From: Dolichospermum planctonicum
GTDB lineage: Bacteria > Cyanobacteriota > Cyanobacteriia > Cyanobacteriales > Nostocaceae
Length of the DNA: 64,000 bases
Direction: 5' to 3'
Assembly: GCF_005402965.1 (NCBI RefSeq)
Contig: NZ_BJCF01000016.1
Location: 1-64,000, forward strand
The notes below the pieces were generated by a model, which was not told the DNA's origin, searched no databases, and was given only the letters and a program-made list of their open reading frames with translations. The translations under genes were made by a program, and so were the position numbers. Of this stretch, positions 1-8,537 are shown piece by piece (position 1 is the stretch's first letter; every line of letters starts with the position of its first letter).

Positions 1-176
1 CCCCACAAGATTTAACTATTTTAGGATAAGTCTGGCGGGCAAGATGCCCACCCCACAAGATTTAACTATTTTAGGATAAGTCTGGCGGGCAAGATGCCCA
101 CCCCACAAGATTTAACTATTTTAGGATAAGTCTGGCGGGCAAGATGCCCACCCCACAAGATTTAACTATTTTAGGA
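1..176. repeat. 50-bp tandem repeat, about 3.5 copies
   Basis: The unit repeats exactly every 50 bases (starts at 1, 51, 101 and 151; the last copy stops after about 26 bases). Each full unit carries the 17-bp palindromic core GCGGGCAAGATGCCCAC, whose reverse complement or a near copy also occurs at 827, 11279 and 49851. The array is cut by the left window edge, so its full length is unknown. It lies upstream of the FHA gene. Confidence 0.95.
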
Positions 177-269
177 TTATACAATTTAGGTGCGTAACAG
201 CTTATCTAATAATTGTAATTGTCTGGGTGCGAAAAAAGATTAATAATTAAAAACGAGGAGAAAAACACA

Positions 270-800
270 ATGATTACCTGTACAGTTTGCGGCTATGATC
301 AAAATTTAGACAATTCAGGATTTTGTAATGCTTGCGGTTCAGAACTACAAACCATAGCACAAATCACAATCACACCACAACCAAAAATAGAACCAACTTT
401 AGCGCCTACAGTCATTCAACCAACCACACCACAACCCAACTATCCCCCAATTACCAACACATTTACCAAAGCCAAACTAACATCCAAACAAACAAAGGCC
501 CCCATACCAGAATTTATCATAGATAATAACGCTATTGTGGGCATATTTGATCCAGACACAGGACCAGTAGAAATTGATTTAGAACAATTTTTCGGTGGAG
601 AAACAGTTTCTCGCAATCATGCGGAAATTTATCAAGAATTAGGAACATGGAAAATCAAAGACTTAGGTTCTACCAACGGAGTATTTATCAAAGCACCAGG
701 ACAAACTCGCTTTAGTGCTAGAATTACCATACCCACACCCTTAAATTCGGGTGATGAAATAGCCTTTGGTAAAGTTAGATTTCTCTTTGAAGCCGGCTAA
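270..800 (+). CDS. Zinc-ribbon and FHA-domain phosphothreonine-binding protein
   Basis: A 176-aa cytoplasmic protein. The first 24 residues hold a CTVCG...CNACG zinc ribbon. A Pro/Thr/Gln-rich linker follows (about residues 30-80), then a C-terminal FHA domain with the phosphopeptide-loop signatures SRNHAEI and GSTNGVF. FHA domains bind phosphothreonine. The next two genes are a PP2C phosphatase and a Ser/Thr kinase on the same strand, so this protein is probably the phospho-reader of the cassette. I chose the ATG at 270 because GAGGAG at 255-260 lies about 9 bases upstream; a longer frame would need a TTG at 219 with no ribosome binding site. The kinase two genes downstream has a similar zinc ribbon, which suggests a shared origin or docking module. 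Confidence 0.85.
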   Translation: MITCTVCGYDQNLDNSGFCNACGSELQTIAQITITPQPKIEPTLAPTVIQPTTPQPNYPPITNTFTKAKLTSKQTKAPIPEFIIDNNAIVGIFDPDTGPVEIDLEQFFGGETVSRNHAEIYQELGTWKIKDLGSTNGVFIKAPGQTRFSARITIPTPLNSGDEIAFGKVRFLFEAG

Positions 801-826
801 AAAAATCAAAAAGATTCTCTGGTGGA

Positions 827-843
827 GTGGGCATCTTGCCCGC
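827..843. repeat. Dispersed 17-bp palindrome (GTGGGCATCTTGCCCGC)
   Basis: Exact reverse complement of the core of the 1-176 tandem array. The stem is GGGCA/TGCCC with a 3-base loop. It sits between the FHA stop and the phosphatase start, and its first GTG gives a misleading in-frame start for the phosphatase. Confidence 0.85.
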
Positions 844-871
844 AATTCACTACTATAATTCTTATAAATCC

Positions 872-2623
872 ATGAATGAACCCACAAATCAAAACCCATT
901 AATAATTAAAGAAAACATCTGTTTTCAACTGCAAAACCTGCAAATAGAAATCATTTCCTATTTAGGACAACTCACACCTAATATTGATTATTTTCAGGTC
1001 AATATCGCATCAGAAAAACCCGGTTTACTGAGAATAGGTGCAATTGACAGCGCACTTAACCGAGAACTAGAACTGAGAAAAAAACTAGGTGATTACAAAC
1101 TAATTACCGAACTACTGGCACACAGCGAAGACAATATAACTATTGATATTAAATTTGATATTAAATTTGATATTAAATTTGATATTAAACCACAAAATAC
1201 ACCAGAAATTGAAACTACCATTTCTCCTATTGCAGAAATAGATACAGCTTCAGAATATTTAGCAGAGGAATATTTAGCAGAGGAATATTATCCAGAAACA
1301 GAAATTAGCACCAATATATCAAATCAAAAACTGCTAATTCTTACCTATCTTCCCAGCGAAAATCAAACCTTAGAAACTTGGTTAAAAACTGAACACACTT
1401 TAGAAGAATCATTATTAATTACCGGGCAAATTTGTCAATTATTCCGCTATATATCCCAAAGAGAATGGTGTGTTATTAATATCTTACCGCAATTTATTAA
1501 AATAGGAACACCCATAGAATTTTTCGACCTGACCAATGCCTATCCTGTGAATGAAATTCTCACTTCTGGACTGGTGGGAAATTATTGTGATCCTGAATTA
1601 GCATACTGTAAAAGTCCTATTCAAGAAACAATGAGTAGTTATACAGTTGCAGCATTATTATATCAGATAATTCACAAACAAACATTACCAACAGACCAAA
1701 GGGAAGAAATAGAAATTAGTCCTATTCCTATTATCCATCAAATTCTCAAAATTTGCTTATCTACCCTACCACAAGAAAGATTTACATTAGAACAACTCCT
1801 ACAAATATTAGTTAACACCCGTCAAGAAATCAGCACACCAAAGATTAACTGGGAAATAGCCAGCAGTTCTACGGTTGGCTTATCAATAAATAGGTTAAAA
1901 AATGAAGACAACTATGGCATTAAATACCAAAAAATCAGTGATACAGAAACTATGATTTTAGGGGCTATAGCTGATGGTATGGGGGGAATGTCCCAAGGAG
2001 AAATAGCTAGTAAATTGGCAATAAAAACAGTTTTAGAGACAGCAATTTTTCCCGAATATCCAAATATAGAACAATACCAGGAATGGTTAACAAACTTATT
2101 TACTCAAGCTAACGAAACAGTATCTAATCAAGTTAAGGAAGGAGGAACAACCCTAAGCGTTATTTTTGCCAGATCCCAACAATTAATAATTAGTCATGTT
2201 GGTGATAGTCGCATTTATTTACTACGTCAAGGAGAAATAAAACAACTCAGCGAAGATCATTCGCTTGTGGCTATGTTAGTAGCTAGTGGACAAATTACAC
2301 CAAGCCAAAGTTTAGAACATCCAGATAGAAATGTGCTGATAAAATCCATCGGTACAAAACGCAGATTAAGTGATGGTTACGTCCAAAATCTCAAACAAAC
2401 TACCCCAGAATTATCTATGCAACTAGCACATCAAGATATTCTTTTATTATGTTCTGATGGTGTTTGGGATCTTGTTTCTAAAAACGAACTAGAGGAAATT
2501 TTCACCATTGATCATGATCAAAACTTACAAACATCAGTGAATTTGACTATCAATAAAGTTTTAGAACGTGGTGCATCTGATAATGCTACCCTGTTAGCAT
2601 TACAATTTTTAGTTAATACCTAG
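872..2623 (+). CDS. PP2C-family Ser/Thr phosphatase fused to an N-terminal kinase-like domain
   Basis: A 583-aa protein. The C-terminal 250 residues are a PP2C phosphatase, with ADGMGGM, SHVGDSRIYL, LLCSDGVWDLV and a final GASDNATLL carrying the metal-binding aspartates. The first ~330 residues resemble a degenerate protein kinase: a LTYLPSENQTLETWL hinge-like stretch, YCDPEL in place of APE, and SSYTVAALLYQII like the DIYSLGALLYEL helix. I see no HRD or DFG triad, so it is probably a pseudokinase. A 12-bp repeat near 1145 encodes (KFDI)n in the linker. Start ATG 872: the longer GTG start at 827 lies inside a dispersed repeat. It lies between an FHA gene and a kinase gene; reversing phosphorylation by that kinase is the likely role. 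Confidence 0.85.
   Translation: MNEPTNQNPLIIKENICFQLQNLQIEIISYLGQLTPNIDYFQVNIASEKPGLLRIGAIDSALNRELELRKKLGDYKLITELLAHSEDNITIDIKFDIKFDIKFDIKPQNTPEIETTISPIAEIDTASEYLAEEYLAEEYYPETEISTNISNQKLLILTYLPSENQTLETWLKTEHTLEESLLITGQICQLFRYISQREWCVINILPQFIKIGTPIEFFDLTNAYPVNEILTSGLVGNYCDPELAYCKSPIQETMSSYTVAALLYQIIHKQTLPTDQREEIEISPIPIIHQILKICLSTLPQERFTLEQLLQILVNTRQEISTPKINWEIASSSTVGLSINRLKNEDNYGIKYQKISDTETMILGAIADGMGGMSQGEIASKLAIKTVLETAIFPEYPNIEQYQEWLTNLFTQANETVSNQVKEGGTTLSVIFARSQQLIISHVGDSRIYLLRQGEIKQLSEDHSLVAMLVASGQITPSQSLEHPDRNVLIKSIGTKRRLSDGYVQNLKQTTPELSMQLAHQDILLLCSDGVWDLVSKNELEEIFTIDHDQNLQTSVNLTINKVLERGASDNATLLALQFLVNT
1145..1189 (+). repeat. In-frame 12-bp tandem repeat (KFDI repeat)
   Basis: The unit GATATTAAATTT occurs about 3.75 times inside the PP2C gene and keeps the frame. 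It lies in the linker between the start of the kinase-like domain and a second short repeat encoding YLAEE twice. Length variation between strains is likely. Confidence 0.9.
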
Positions 2624-2650
2624 ATTACTGACTATTACCCATTACCGATT

Positions 2651-4783
2651 ATGTCTATTCAATGTCCAACCTGTCTGACTGACAACGATGATCATGAAAG
2701 TAGCTGTATCGCTTGCGGTACACCTTTAACCTCTTCTGCGACTACATCAAATCTGCATTTATCACCGGGAACATTATTAGGAAATGGCAGATATAGAATA
2801 GATAACATATTAGGACAAGGTGGGTTTGGTATTACATACACAGCCACTTATATCTCCAATTCTACCAAAGTCGCTATTAAAGAACTATGGCCAGAAAATG
2901 CTGCTAGACAAGGTAATACGGTTTTGTGGCCTATGTCCATTACTCCCGTACAGCGTCAACAACAACTACAACAGTTCCAAGTAGAGGCTCATTATCTACA
3001 AAAATGTGTTCATCCTCATATCGTCAGAATTTATGAGTGGTTTACAGAAAATGATACCGCATACATGATAATGGAATTACTTGTTGGTAAATCATTAGAT
3101 AAAATCTTACTAGAAACAGGGATACTGGCGGAAAATCAAATTAAAAATTATTTTGTGCAAATTGCTGGGGCTTTAAAAGTTATTCATAGTCATAATTTAC
3201 TGCATCGAGACATCAAACCCGAAAATATTATTATTGTTCCCCCGGATAAAGCCGTATTAATTGATTTTGGTGCAGCTAGAGAATTTATTGCCGGTCAAAC
3301 TGGGGATATGACGCGAATATTAACCCCTGGATATGCACCTTATGAACAATATATTCAAAAAAGTAAGCGTTTTCCTAGTACAGACCTTTATGCCTTATGT
3401 GCATCAATGTATGAATTATTGACTGGGAAATTACCAATAGAAGCTACGGATAGAGCTAGTGCTTTTTTACAAGGTAGTTCCGTGGATAAATTAATATCAC
3501 CCCGACAACTACGCTCTGATTTAAGTTTTTTAATGGAAAAAGTTATTCTCACAGGAATGCAATTTAGGGTAGAGGATAGATTTCAAACGGCTGATGAATT
3601 AATTAATGCACTTCAAGGTAAATTTGTCACTCCTCAACATCAACGGGCTAAAGAATTAGTCAAACAAGGTCAATTAGTTGATGCTGTTCAAGCATATCAA
3701 AAATATTTGCAAGTTGCACCAGATCATGGAGAAGCAGCGGTAGAACTAGCATTATTACAAATATATGTTGATGATCAACAAGCAGAAATAGCGGCAAAAA
3801 AAGCTATTCAATTACAACCAAATGACGGTAGAGGTTATGGAGTTTTAGGGTTGATTAATTGTCGGCAAAAAAATTGGCAAGAAGCAGTTAAAAATCTAGA
3901 AAAAGGGGTTAAATTATCTCCTGAACAAGTGTGGATACAGACTAATTTGGCGTGGGCTTTAGGTAAAGCTGGTAATTTAAAAATGGCGGAAAATACAGTC
4001 AATCAAGCATTACAGTTACAGCCTGATTGTACGTTTGCGTTGGGTTTACAAGCTTGGATATATATACAGCAACAACAATGGAAATTAGCCATTCGTGCGG
4101 CTACACAAGGAATTTTTAAATCACAGCAAATCCAAAATAATAACTATAATAATAACTATGATCATTTACCTTGGCTATATCCTTATTTGATTCTAGCTTT
4201 GGAAAAAGCCGTTTTTACTAAACAGGTTAATGATGTAGATAGAAGAATTGAGGAATTTATTAATCAGGTGCCTGATAGTGCTTTAGCTTGGGGTTTAAAG
4301 GCTTGGAAACAATGTAGTCAGGATTTATGGAATGAGGCCTTAACTAGTTTTCAACAAGCCAGCAGTCACAAGTTAGTTCCTGGATGGGTGTTAATTAATT
4401 ATGGCATTACTCAGGAAAATTTACAAGGTTATCAAAGTGCTATTCAAATCTATGAGAATTTTTTACAAAAGTTTACTGAACCCCAAGCCCTTCAGGCTTT
4501 TGTTTTATTTCGTCTCGGTACTTTATATGGCCAGGTAGGAGAGTTGCAGAAGGCAAGGTTATGTCTGGAAAAAGCGATTAAATATAATCCTGGTTATGCT
4601 GAAGCTTATCATAATTTAGGTTGGGTATTGCTGAATATTAAAAGTCAAGATGGACAGGTGGAAAACAGCCGAGAAATGTTATCTGCTTATGGTAAAGCGG
4701 CGGAATTATATGCAAAGGAACAAAAATTACCAATGAGTTTAAGTATTAAACAGGCTTTTCAATTCATAGGAGTGAATATTTAG
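2651..4783 (+). CDS. Serine/threonine protein kinase with zinc ribbon and TPR repeats
   Basis: A 710-aa cytoplasmic protein. Residues 1-25 form a CPTC...CIACG zinc ribbon. A Hanks-type kinase domain spans about 45-320: glycine loop GQGGFGITY, VAIKEL lysine, catalytic HRDIKPENI, LIDFGAAREF (DFG) and TPGYAPYEQY, with all catalytic residues present. From about 335 to 700 there are TPR repeats, which usually bind partner proteins. It follows the phosphatase by 27 bases on the same strand, as the third gene of a reader-eraser-writer cassette. The target is not visible. No membrane segment is seen, unlike PknB-type kinases with extracellular sensors. Confidence 0.92.
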   Translation: MSIQCPTCLTDNDDHESSCIACGTPLTSSATTSNLHLSPGTLLGNGRYRIDNILGQGGFGITYTATYISNSTKVAIKELWPENAARQGNTVLWPMSITPVQRQQQLQQFQVEAHYLQKCVHPHIVRIYEWFTENDTAYMIMELLVGKSLDKILLETGILAENQIKNYFVQIAGALKVIHSHNLLHRDIKPENIIIVPPDKAVLIDFGAAREFIAGQTGDMTRILTPGYAPYEQYIQKSKRFPSTDLYALCASMYELLTGKLPIEATDRASAFLQGSSVDKLISPRQLRSDLSFLMEKVILTGMQFRVEDRFQTADELINALQGKFVTPQHQRAKELVKQGQLVDAVQAYQKYLQVAPDHGEAAVELALLQIYVDDQQAEIAAKKAIQLQPNDGRGYGVLGLINCRQKNWQEAVKNLEKGVKLSPEQVWIQTNLAWALGKAGNLKMAENTVNQALQLQPDCTFALGLQAWIYIQQQQWKLAIRAATQGIFKSQQIQNNNYNNNYDHLPWLYPYLILALEKAVFTKQVNDVDRRIEEFINQVPDSALAWGLKAWKQCSQDLWNEALTSFQQASSHKLVPGWVLINYGITQENLQGYQSAIQIYENFLQKFTEPQALQAFVLFRLGTLYGQVGELQKARLCLEKAIKYNPGYAEAYHNLGWVLLNIKSQDGQVENSREMLSAYGKAAELYAKEQKLPMSLSIKQAFQFIGVNI

Positions 4784-4912
4784 TTAAAGGTTGTTGATGC
4801 GCGATCGCTTACGGTGGGTGCTTTGCGCCATCGCTCTTTTTTTGTTTCCCGCAAAGACGCTAAGGAGCAAAAGAGGAAAATAAGGGTTTTGGGAAATGAT
4901 ACATAACATAAA

Positions 4913-6913
4913 TTAACTTGTGGTTTCTACTTCCCATTCTTCTGTAGAAAGTTCTGCGGTTTCGATAGCTTTAATACAAAAAGCATTAATATCCCTCGCT
5001 GATAAATTTACATTAATGAACACCCCATTTTCTAATTTTCTCGTATCCCGAAATTCTTTTCCATCTCTACTAATAAAACGGGGAAATTGTTCCATAATAT
5101 CTTTAAATTTATCTGGTTCTAAATCAGCGATCGCATTTAAAGTTGTTTCTAAAACATCCCGCCAACTTTTGACAGGATATTCCTTACCAAAAATTTTTAG
5201 TTTTTTGGGAGTTATACCAGTTAATTTACTTTTGGATGAAATGATCAGATTTTCATTACCAAAGTAAGGCCAAATTTGTAAAACTATCTCAGATAAATCT
5301 AAACTTCTTTTTTCTATATCCTCTCTTTTCCAAGTTTCTTGATTTTCAAAGTATTTATTGATTTCTAAATGACTATTAATCAATATTTCTTTTTTCTCAA
5401 CAAATTCCAAATTATATAATTCACCATTGTAAGCTGTAATAGTTAGATTACCCAAAGAATGAAGTAGTAAATCATGAGTTATCCCCCAATCTTCGCCTAA
5501 GTGTTGTTGCCACCATTTATTTATAGTTTGTGGCATAATATGTTCAATCTCCAGTCCATCCAAAATGACCTGTTCTTTATGATTAAAAGATTCTTCAATA
5601 GATTTTAAAATTAATTGACCTTTTTTAGAACGTCCAGTACCGTATAATTTAACATCCAATAAACCTTTCTGAAATTCTGTATCTTTGGGATAATCACGAT
5701 TTTGTAAATCTAGTTTTAATCTTTCCACAAAATCAGCATGAGCTAAATTACTTGCTTTGCTAACTTGAGAATACAGTACAGAAAAGATTCTATTTAATCC
5801 CCTGGTTTGAACATTACAAACAAATCGGCGAATAATGAAATTTTCTAAAATCTGCAAAACAGAAATAAAATCTGCTTCTGAAAGTTTATTTTCTTCATAA
5901 TCATGATAACAATTAAGTAAAAAAGGATAAACAGTAGCTATTTCTAAACGGTTGATTCTTTCTAGAAACCGACGAATTTTTAAATTATCCTCTTTTTCAG
6001 GATCTAAAAGTTTTGCATAATATTCTGAAAATTTATATAAATTTTGTAAATAAGAAAGAGCTTCACTTTTACTCATTCTTTCTTTAATTTCAAAATAAAC
6101 TTGATCTTTCTTAATTTCCAAACCATCTTTTGTTAAGTAATGCCTGATAAACTCTGTTAAATTATCATTATCATTTAGAGTTTCTTGCATTGGTAGCCAA
6201 TATTTTTTATAAGCATTGTCTTGATTATCTGTATTAATTCTCATGAAGAAATAGTTACGAATTAAATCAGCTTGTGTTAAAGGTTCACCTTTAGCATTGA
6301 GACTTTCAAAGACTAAATAAGGATTATCTTCTGTGCTTAAAACAACGCTCACAATAGATAAATAACTAGAAATTACTTGCTTTATTCTCCCAAATTCCAG
6401 ATTACTTTGTCTAATTTTCCTATCAAAAAATAAATAGCATTTTTTAATAATTGGGGCATTTTTATCAATATTATGTACTGACGTATCTAGTGAATTGATC
6501 AAACTATAAAATGATTCTCTGTCTACTTGAGTAGGTTGTAATTTATAAATTTCAGGATCTTGCTGATATTGATTAATAAGAAATTTATTATGTAATTCTT
6601 CTGCTAATTGCTTATTAGTATCTTTAACTTGATCTCGCAAAGCCGAAAACAGAATAAAAATAGTAGTTAATCTTTGTTGTCCATCAATTAATAAATATTT
6701 GCTGACTCCTTCTGGCAATCCAGAAACTGGTATAGTCACAATAGAACCCATAAAATGAGGACGAGGATTTTCCGTATTACATAATTCTAAAATATCATTC
6801 CATAATGCTTCCCACTGGGATTTTTTCCAACTGTACGGACGTTGAAATAAAGGTACAATATATTGTTTATCACCTTGAATAATCTCTCTGAGCTTAGTTT
6901 CTGATGCTTGCAT
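4913..6913 (-). CDS. DUF262-DUF1524 protein (GmrSD/SspE-like modification-dependent endonuclease)
   Basis: A 666-aa protein. N-terminal DUF262 domain: FQRPYSW (23-29) and the NTP-binding IDGQQR (76-81) of the ParB/Srx-like GmrS and SspE fold. C-terminal DUF1524 domain: GLEIEHIMPQ near residue 452-461 and HSLGNLTI with downstream Asn near 490, the His-Me finger (HNH-like) nuclease signature. In this family the N-terminal domain senses or hydrolyses nucleotides and the C-terminal domain cuts modified DNA, giving phage defence (type IV restriction). Single gene, ATG at 6913, no adjacent dnd/ssp modification genes in the window. A role in defence is inferred from the family and from the accessory neighbourhood. 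Confidence 0.85.
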   Translation of the reverse strand: MQASETKLREIIQGDKQYIVPLFQRPYSWKKSQWEALWNDILELCNTENPRPHFMGSIVTIPVSGLPEGVSKYLLIDGQQRLTTIFILFSALRDQVKDTNKQLAEELHNKFLINQYQQDPEIYKLQPTQVDRESFYSLINSLDTSVHNIDKNAPIIKKCYLFFDRKIRQSNLEFGRIKQVISSYLSIVSVVLSTEDNPYLVFESLNAKGEPLTQADLIRNYFFMRINTDNQDNAYKKYWLPMQETLNDNDNLTEFIRHYLTKDGLEIKKDQVYFEIKERMSKSEALSYLQNLYKFSEYYAKLLDPEKEDNLKIRRFLERINRLEIATVYPFLLNCYHDYEENKLSEADFISVLQILENFIIRRFVCNVQTRGLNRIFSVLYSQVSKASNLAHADFVERLKLDLQNRDYPKDTEFQKGLLDVKLYGTGRSKKGQLILKSIEESFNHKEQVILDGLEIEHIMPQTINKWWQQHLGEDWGITHDLLLHSLGNLTITAYNGELYNLEFVEKKEILINSHLEINKYFENQETWKREDIEKRSLDLSEIVLQIWPYFGNENLIISSKSKLTGITPKKLKIFGKEYPVKSWRDVLETTLNAIADLEPDKFKDIMEQFPRFISRDGKEFRDTRKLENGVFINVNLSARDINAFCIKAIETAELSTEEWEVETTS

Positions 6914-7045
6914 TTTTAATGTAGCCTGATTTACTAAATAGTTATGCCTTTAGTATACAATAATCTTGTATAAATAGCACAAGATAGCGTAACAAAATTA
7001 AACATTTCTGATATCCAGGGAATAAATTAAGAGTCTAAAAGCAAA

Positions 7046-7063
7046 AGTCGGTTTTAACCGACT
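7046..7063 (-). terminator. AGTCGGTT hairpin downstream of the Rpn remnant
   Basis: Perfect inverted repeat AGTCGGTTTTAACCGACT. Read on the minus strand it is followed by a T-rich stretch, so it can end transcription of the Rpn-family gene. Its reverse complement lies at 8503-8520. Confidence 0.6.
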
Positions 7064-7102
7064 CATGAAAAATATCTTTTCCTCTTTGCGTGAGAAAATA
7101 TT

Positions 7103-7909
7103 TTAACTTTGATTCGCTATCCAATTTACCAAATCATCAGGTTGTGAAAAATCCAAAATAGCTTCCGAAAGCTCATCTAACTTTTCACCAGATAACTCTT
7201 TAATTTGTGACTCCAATTTTGCGGAAATATCGCCAATACGACGTTTCAACAAACGGGAAATAATCTCTAACTTCCCACGGTTAATAATCTCCTGATAAAT
7301 CACAGATTCTTCCATAGTTTCCTCCCGAAAATATTGTTTAATCAACTGTTTCTCAAACTTTAAACCAGCCAATAATTCCACACAAGCTGCTATAGTATTT
7401 TGTTGCGCTTGTTATTCTATTTTATCTATTTCTAAAGCAACTTGCTGAAGTAACTTATTTGGTTCATCTGTCTTGGCTAAAACTGCCAAAGGTAATAAAG
7501 CAGGAGATTTTAAAAGTGTTTCGCTGTCTTCTTCCCATACTCTAATTACTTGATATTGATGTCGTGTATTCCCCACTATCAATCTATCAACAAAAACATC
7601 AGGTGAATTTGTTTCTTTGAGAAAAATTACCACCTGTTGTATAGGACACAAATATTTACGATAAATCCTCAACCAATAATCTAACATTCTCACAGGCATG
7701 GGAGTATCAGATTTTGGTGTAGTTTGAATTTCCAAATGCAAAATGCGGTTTAATTTCGGTAGTCGAAACAACGCATCAGCACGAATGGGGTTAATAGGTA
7801 ACTCGGTAGGTAGCACCTCAATTTCATTTATATCTTCTGCAATTAACCATTGCACAAAAGATAAAGGGTAAGTATCCGTGAGGTATCGGCAAATATTATC
7901 GTAAGCCAA
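7103..7909 (-). pseudogene. Rpn/PD-(D/E)XK-family nuclease gene broken by one in-frame TAA
   Basis: Two open segments, 7412-7909 (165 aa) and 7103-7381 (92 aa), lie in the same frame. They are separated by a TAA at 7412-7414 and ten sense codons (QAQQNTIAAC). Joined, they give a ~268-aa protein of the cyanobacterial Rpn/DUF4351 type: N-terminus MAYDNICRYL, ADALFRL and LHLEIQTTP nuclease-core motifs, and a C-terminal DUF4351-like tail ending in LVNWIANQS. A CAA to TAA change (Gln to stop) is the simplest cause. Both halves otherwise read cleanly, so the lesion looks recent. Alternatives are a sequencing error or a truncated but still active N-terminal product. Confidence 0.8.
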
Positions 7910-7937
7910 AAGTTTTTACTAAATATCTAACATTGTT

Positions 7938-7951
7938 ATATTATATAATAT
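7938..7951. promoter_or_regulatory. Perfect 14-bp palindrome upstream of the toxin-antitoxin pair
   Basis: ATATTATATAATAT is a perfect palindrome that contains TATAAT-like -10 hexamers on both strands. It lies 29 bases before the antitoxin start and 28 bases after the divergent Rpn-family start. Autoregulation by RHH antitoxins at such palindromes is common, so it may be both promoter and operator. The function is inferred. Confidence 0.45.
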
Positions 7952-7980
7952 CGTGCAATACGAATGATGATCACAAACCC

Positions 7981-8223
7981 ATGAGTAAAGAAAATATTAC
8001 ATTTAGAATAGACAGCAGCAAAAAAGCGGCTATAGACGCATTAGCAAAAGGCATAAACAGAGATAGAAGTTATATTCTCAATGAAGCAGTCAACGCTTAT
8101 TTAGAGATGTATCAATGGCAAATCGAAGAAATCCAAAAAGGTATTGCTGAAGCGGATGCTGGAGATTTTGCCAGTGATGAAGAAGTAAAAGGGACATTTG
8201 CAAGGCTAACAAATGCAGGTTAA
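7981..8223 (+). CDS. Ribbon-helix-helix (CopG/ParD-like) antitoxin
   Basis: An 80-aa protein. N-terminal ribbon-helix-helix: ENITFRIDSSKKAAIDALA strand and first helix, then RDRSYILNEAVNAYLEM as the second helix. The acidic C-terminus (EADAGDFASDEEVKG) would wrap the toxin. The start is ATG 7981; an earlier in-frame TTG at 7933 lies in the promoter-like palindrome. The stop overlaps the toxin gene by 11 bases, typical of translational coupling in type II modules. It should bind and neutralise the ParE-like toxin and repress its own promoter. Confidence 0.88.
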   Translation: MSKENITFRIDSSKKAAIDALAKGINRDRSYILNEAVNAYLEMYQWQIEEIQKGIAEADAGDFASDEEVKGTFARLTNAG

Positions 8224-8491
8224 ATGGCTACGTCGGGCGCTGCGTAACTTAGAACAAGCGCGTAACTACGTTTTCCAGGATAATCCTACCGCAGCACAGG
8301 AATTAATAATCAAGATTCAAAATGCTGCTAATCAATTACAAAATTATCCCTTTATGGGTAAAAATGGCAGAGTTGAAGGTACAAAAGAATTGATAATTTC
8401 TAATTCACCCTATATTCTGATTTACCGAATTAAAGAAGAAACTGTAGAAGTTCTGCGAATACTGCATACATCAAAATTCTATCCAAAATAA
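8213..8491 (+). CDS. ParE/RelE-superfamily toxin
   Basis: A 92-aa protein with the ParE pattern: VKWLRRALRNLEQARNYV, PTAAQELIIKIQNAANQL, YPFMGKNGRVEGTKELII and a C-terminal ILIYRIKEETVEVLRILH strand pair. ParE toxins inhibit DNA gyrase; related RelE proteins cut mRNA. The sequence of this group favours ParE, but activity cannot be read from sequence alone. It starts at ATG 8213 inside the antitoxin gene and is followed by a clear hairpin terminator. Confidence 0.88.
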   Translation: MQVKWLRRALRNLEQARNYVFQDNPTAAQELIIKIQNAANQLQNYPFMGKNGRVEGTKELIISNSPYILIYRIKEETVEVLRILHTSKFYPK

Positions 8492-8502
8492 CTAAAAGTA
8501 AT

Positions 8503-8531
8503 AGTCGGTTAAAACCGACTATTTTTGTTTT
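8503..8531 (+). terminator. Rho-independent terminator of the toxin-antitoxin operon
   Basis: Hairpin AGTCGGTTAAAACCGACT starts 12 bases after the toxin stop and is followed by ATTTTTGTTTTTT. The hairpin is the reverse complement of the one at 7046-7063. Confidence 0.75.
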
Positions 8532-8537
8532 TTAGTA

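Noticed and set aside
827-871. GTG 827 as start of the PP2C gene
   Set aside because: It lies in a dispersed palindrome that occurs elsewhere outside genes; ATG 872 is more plausible.
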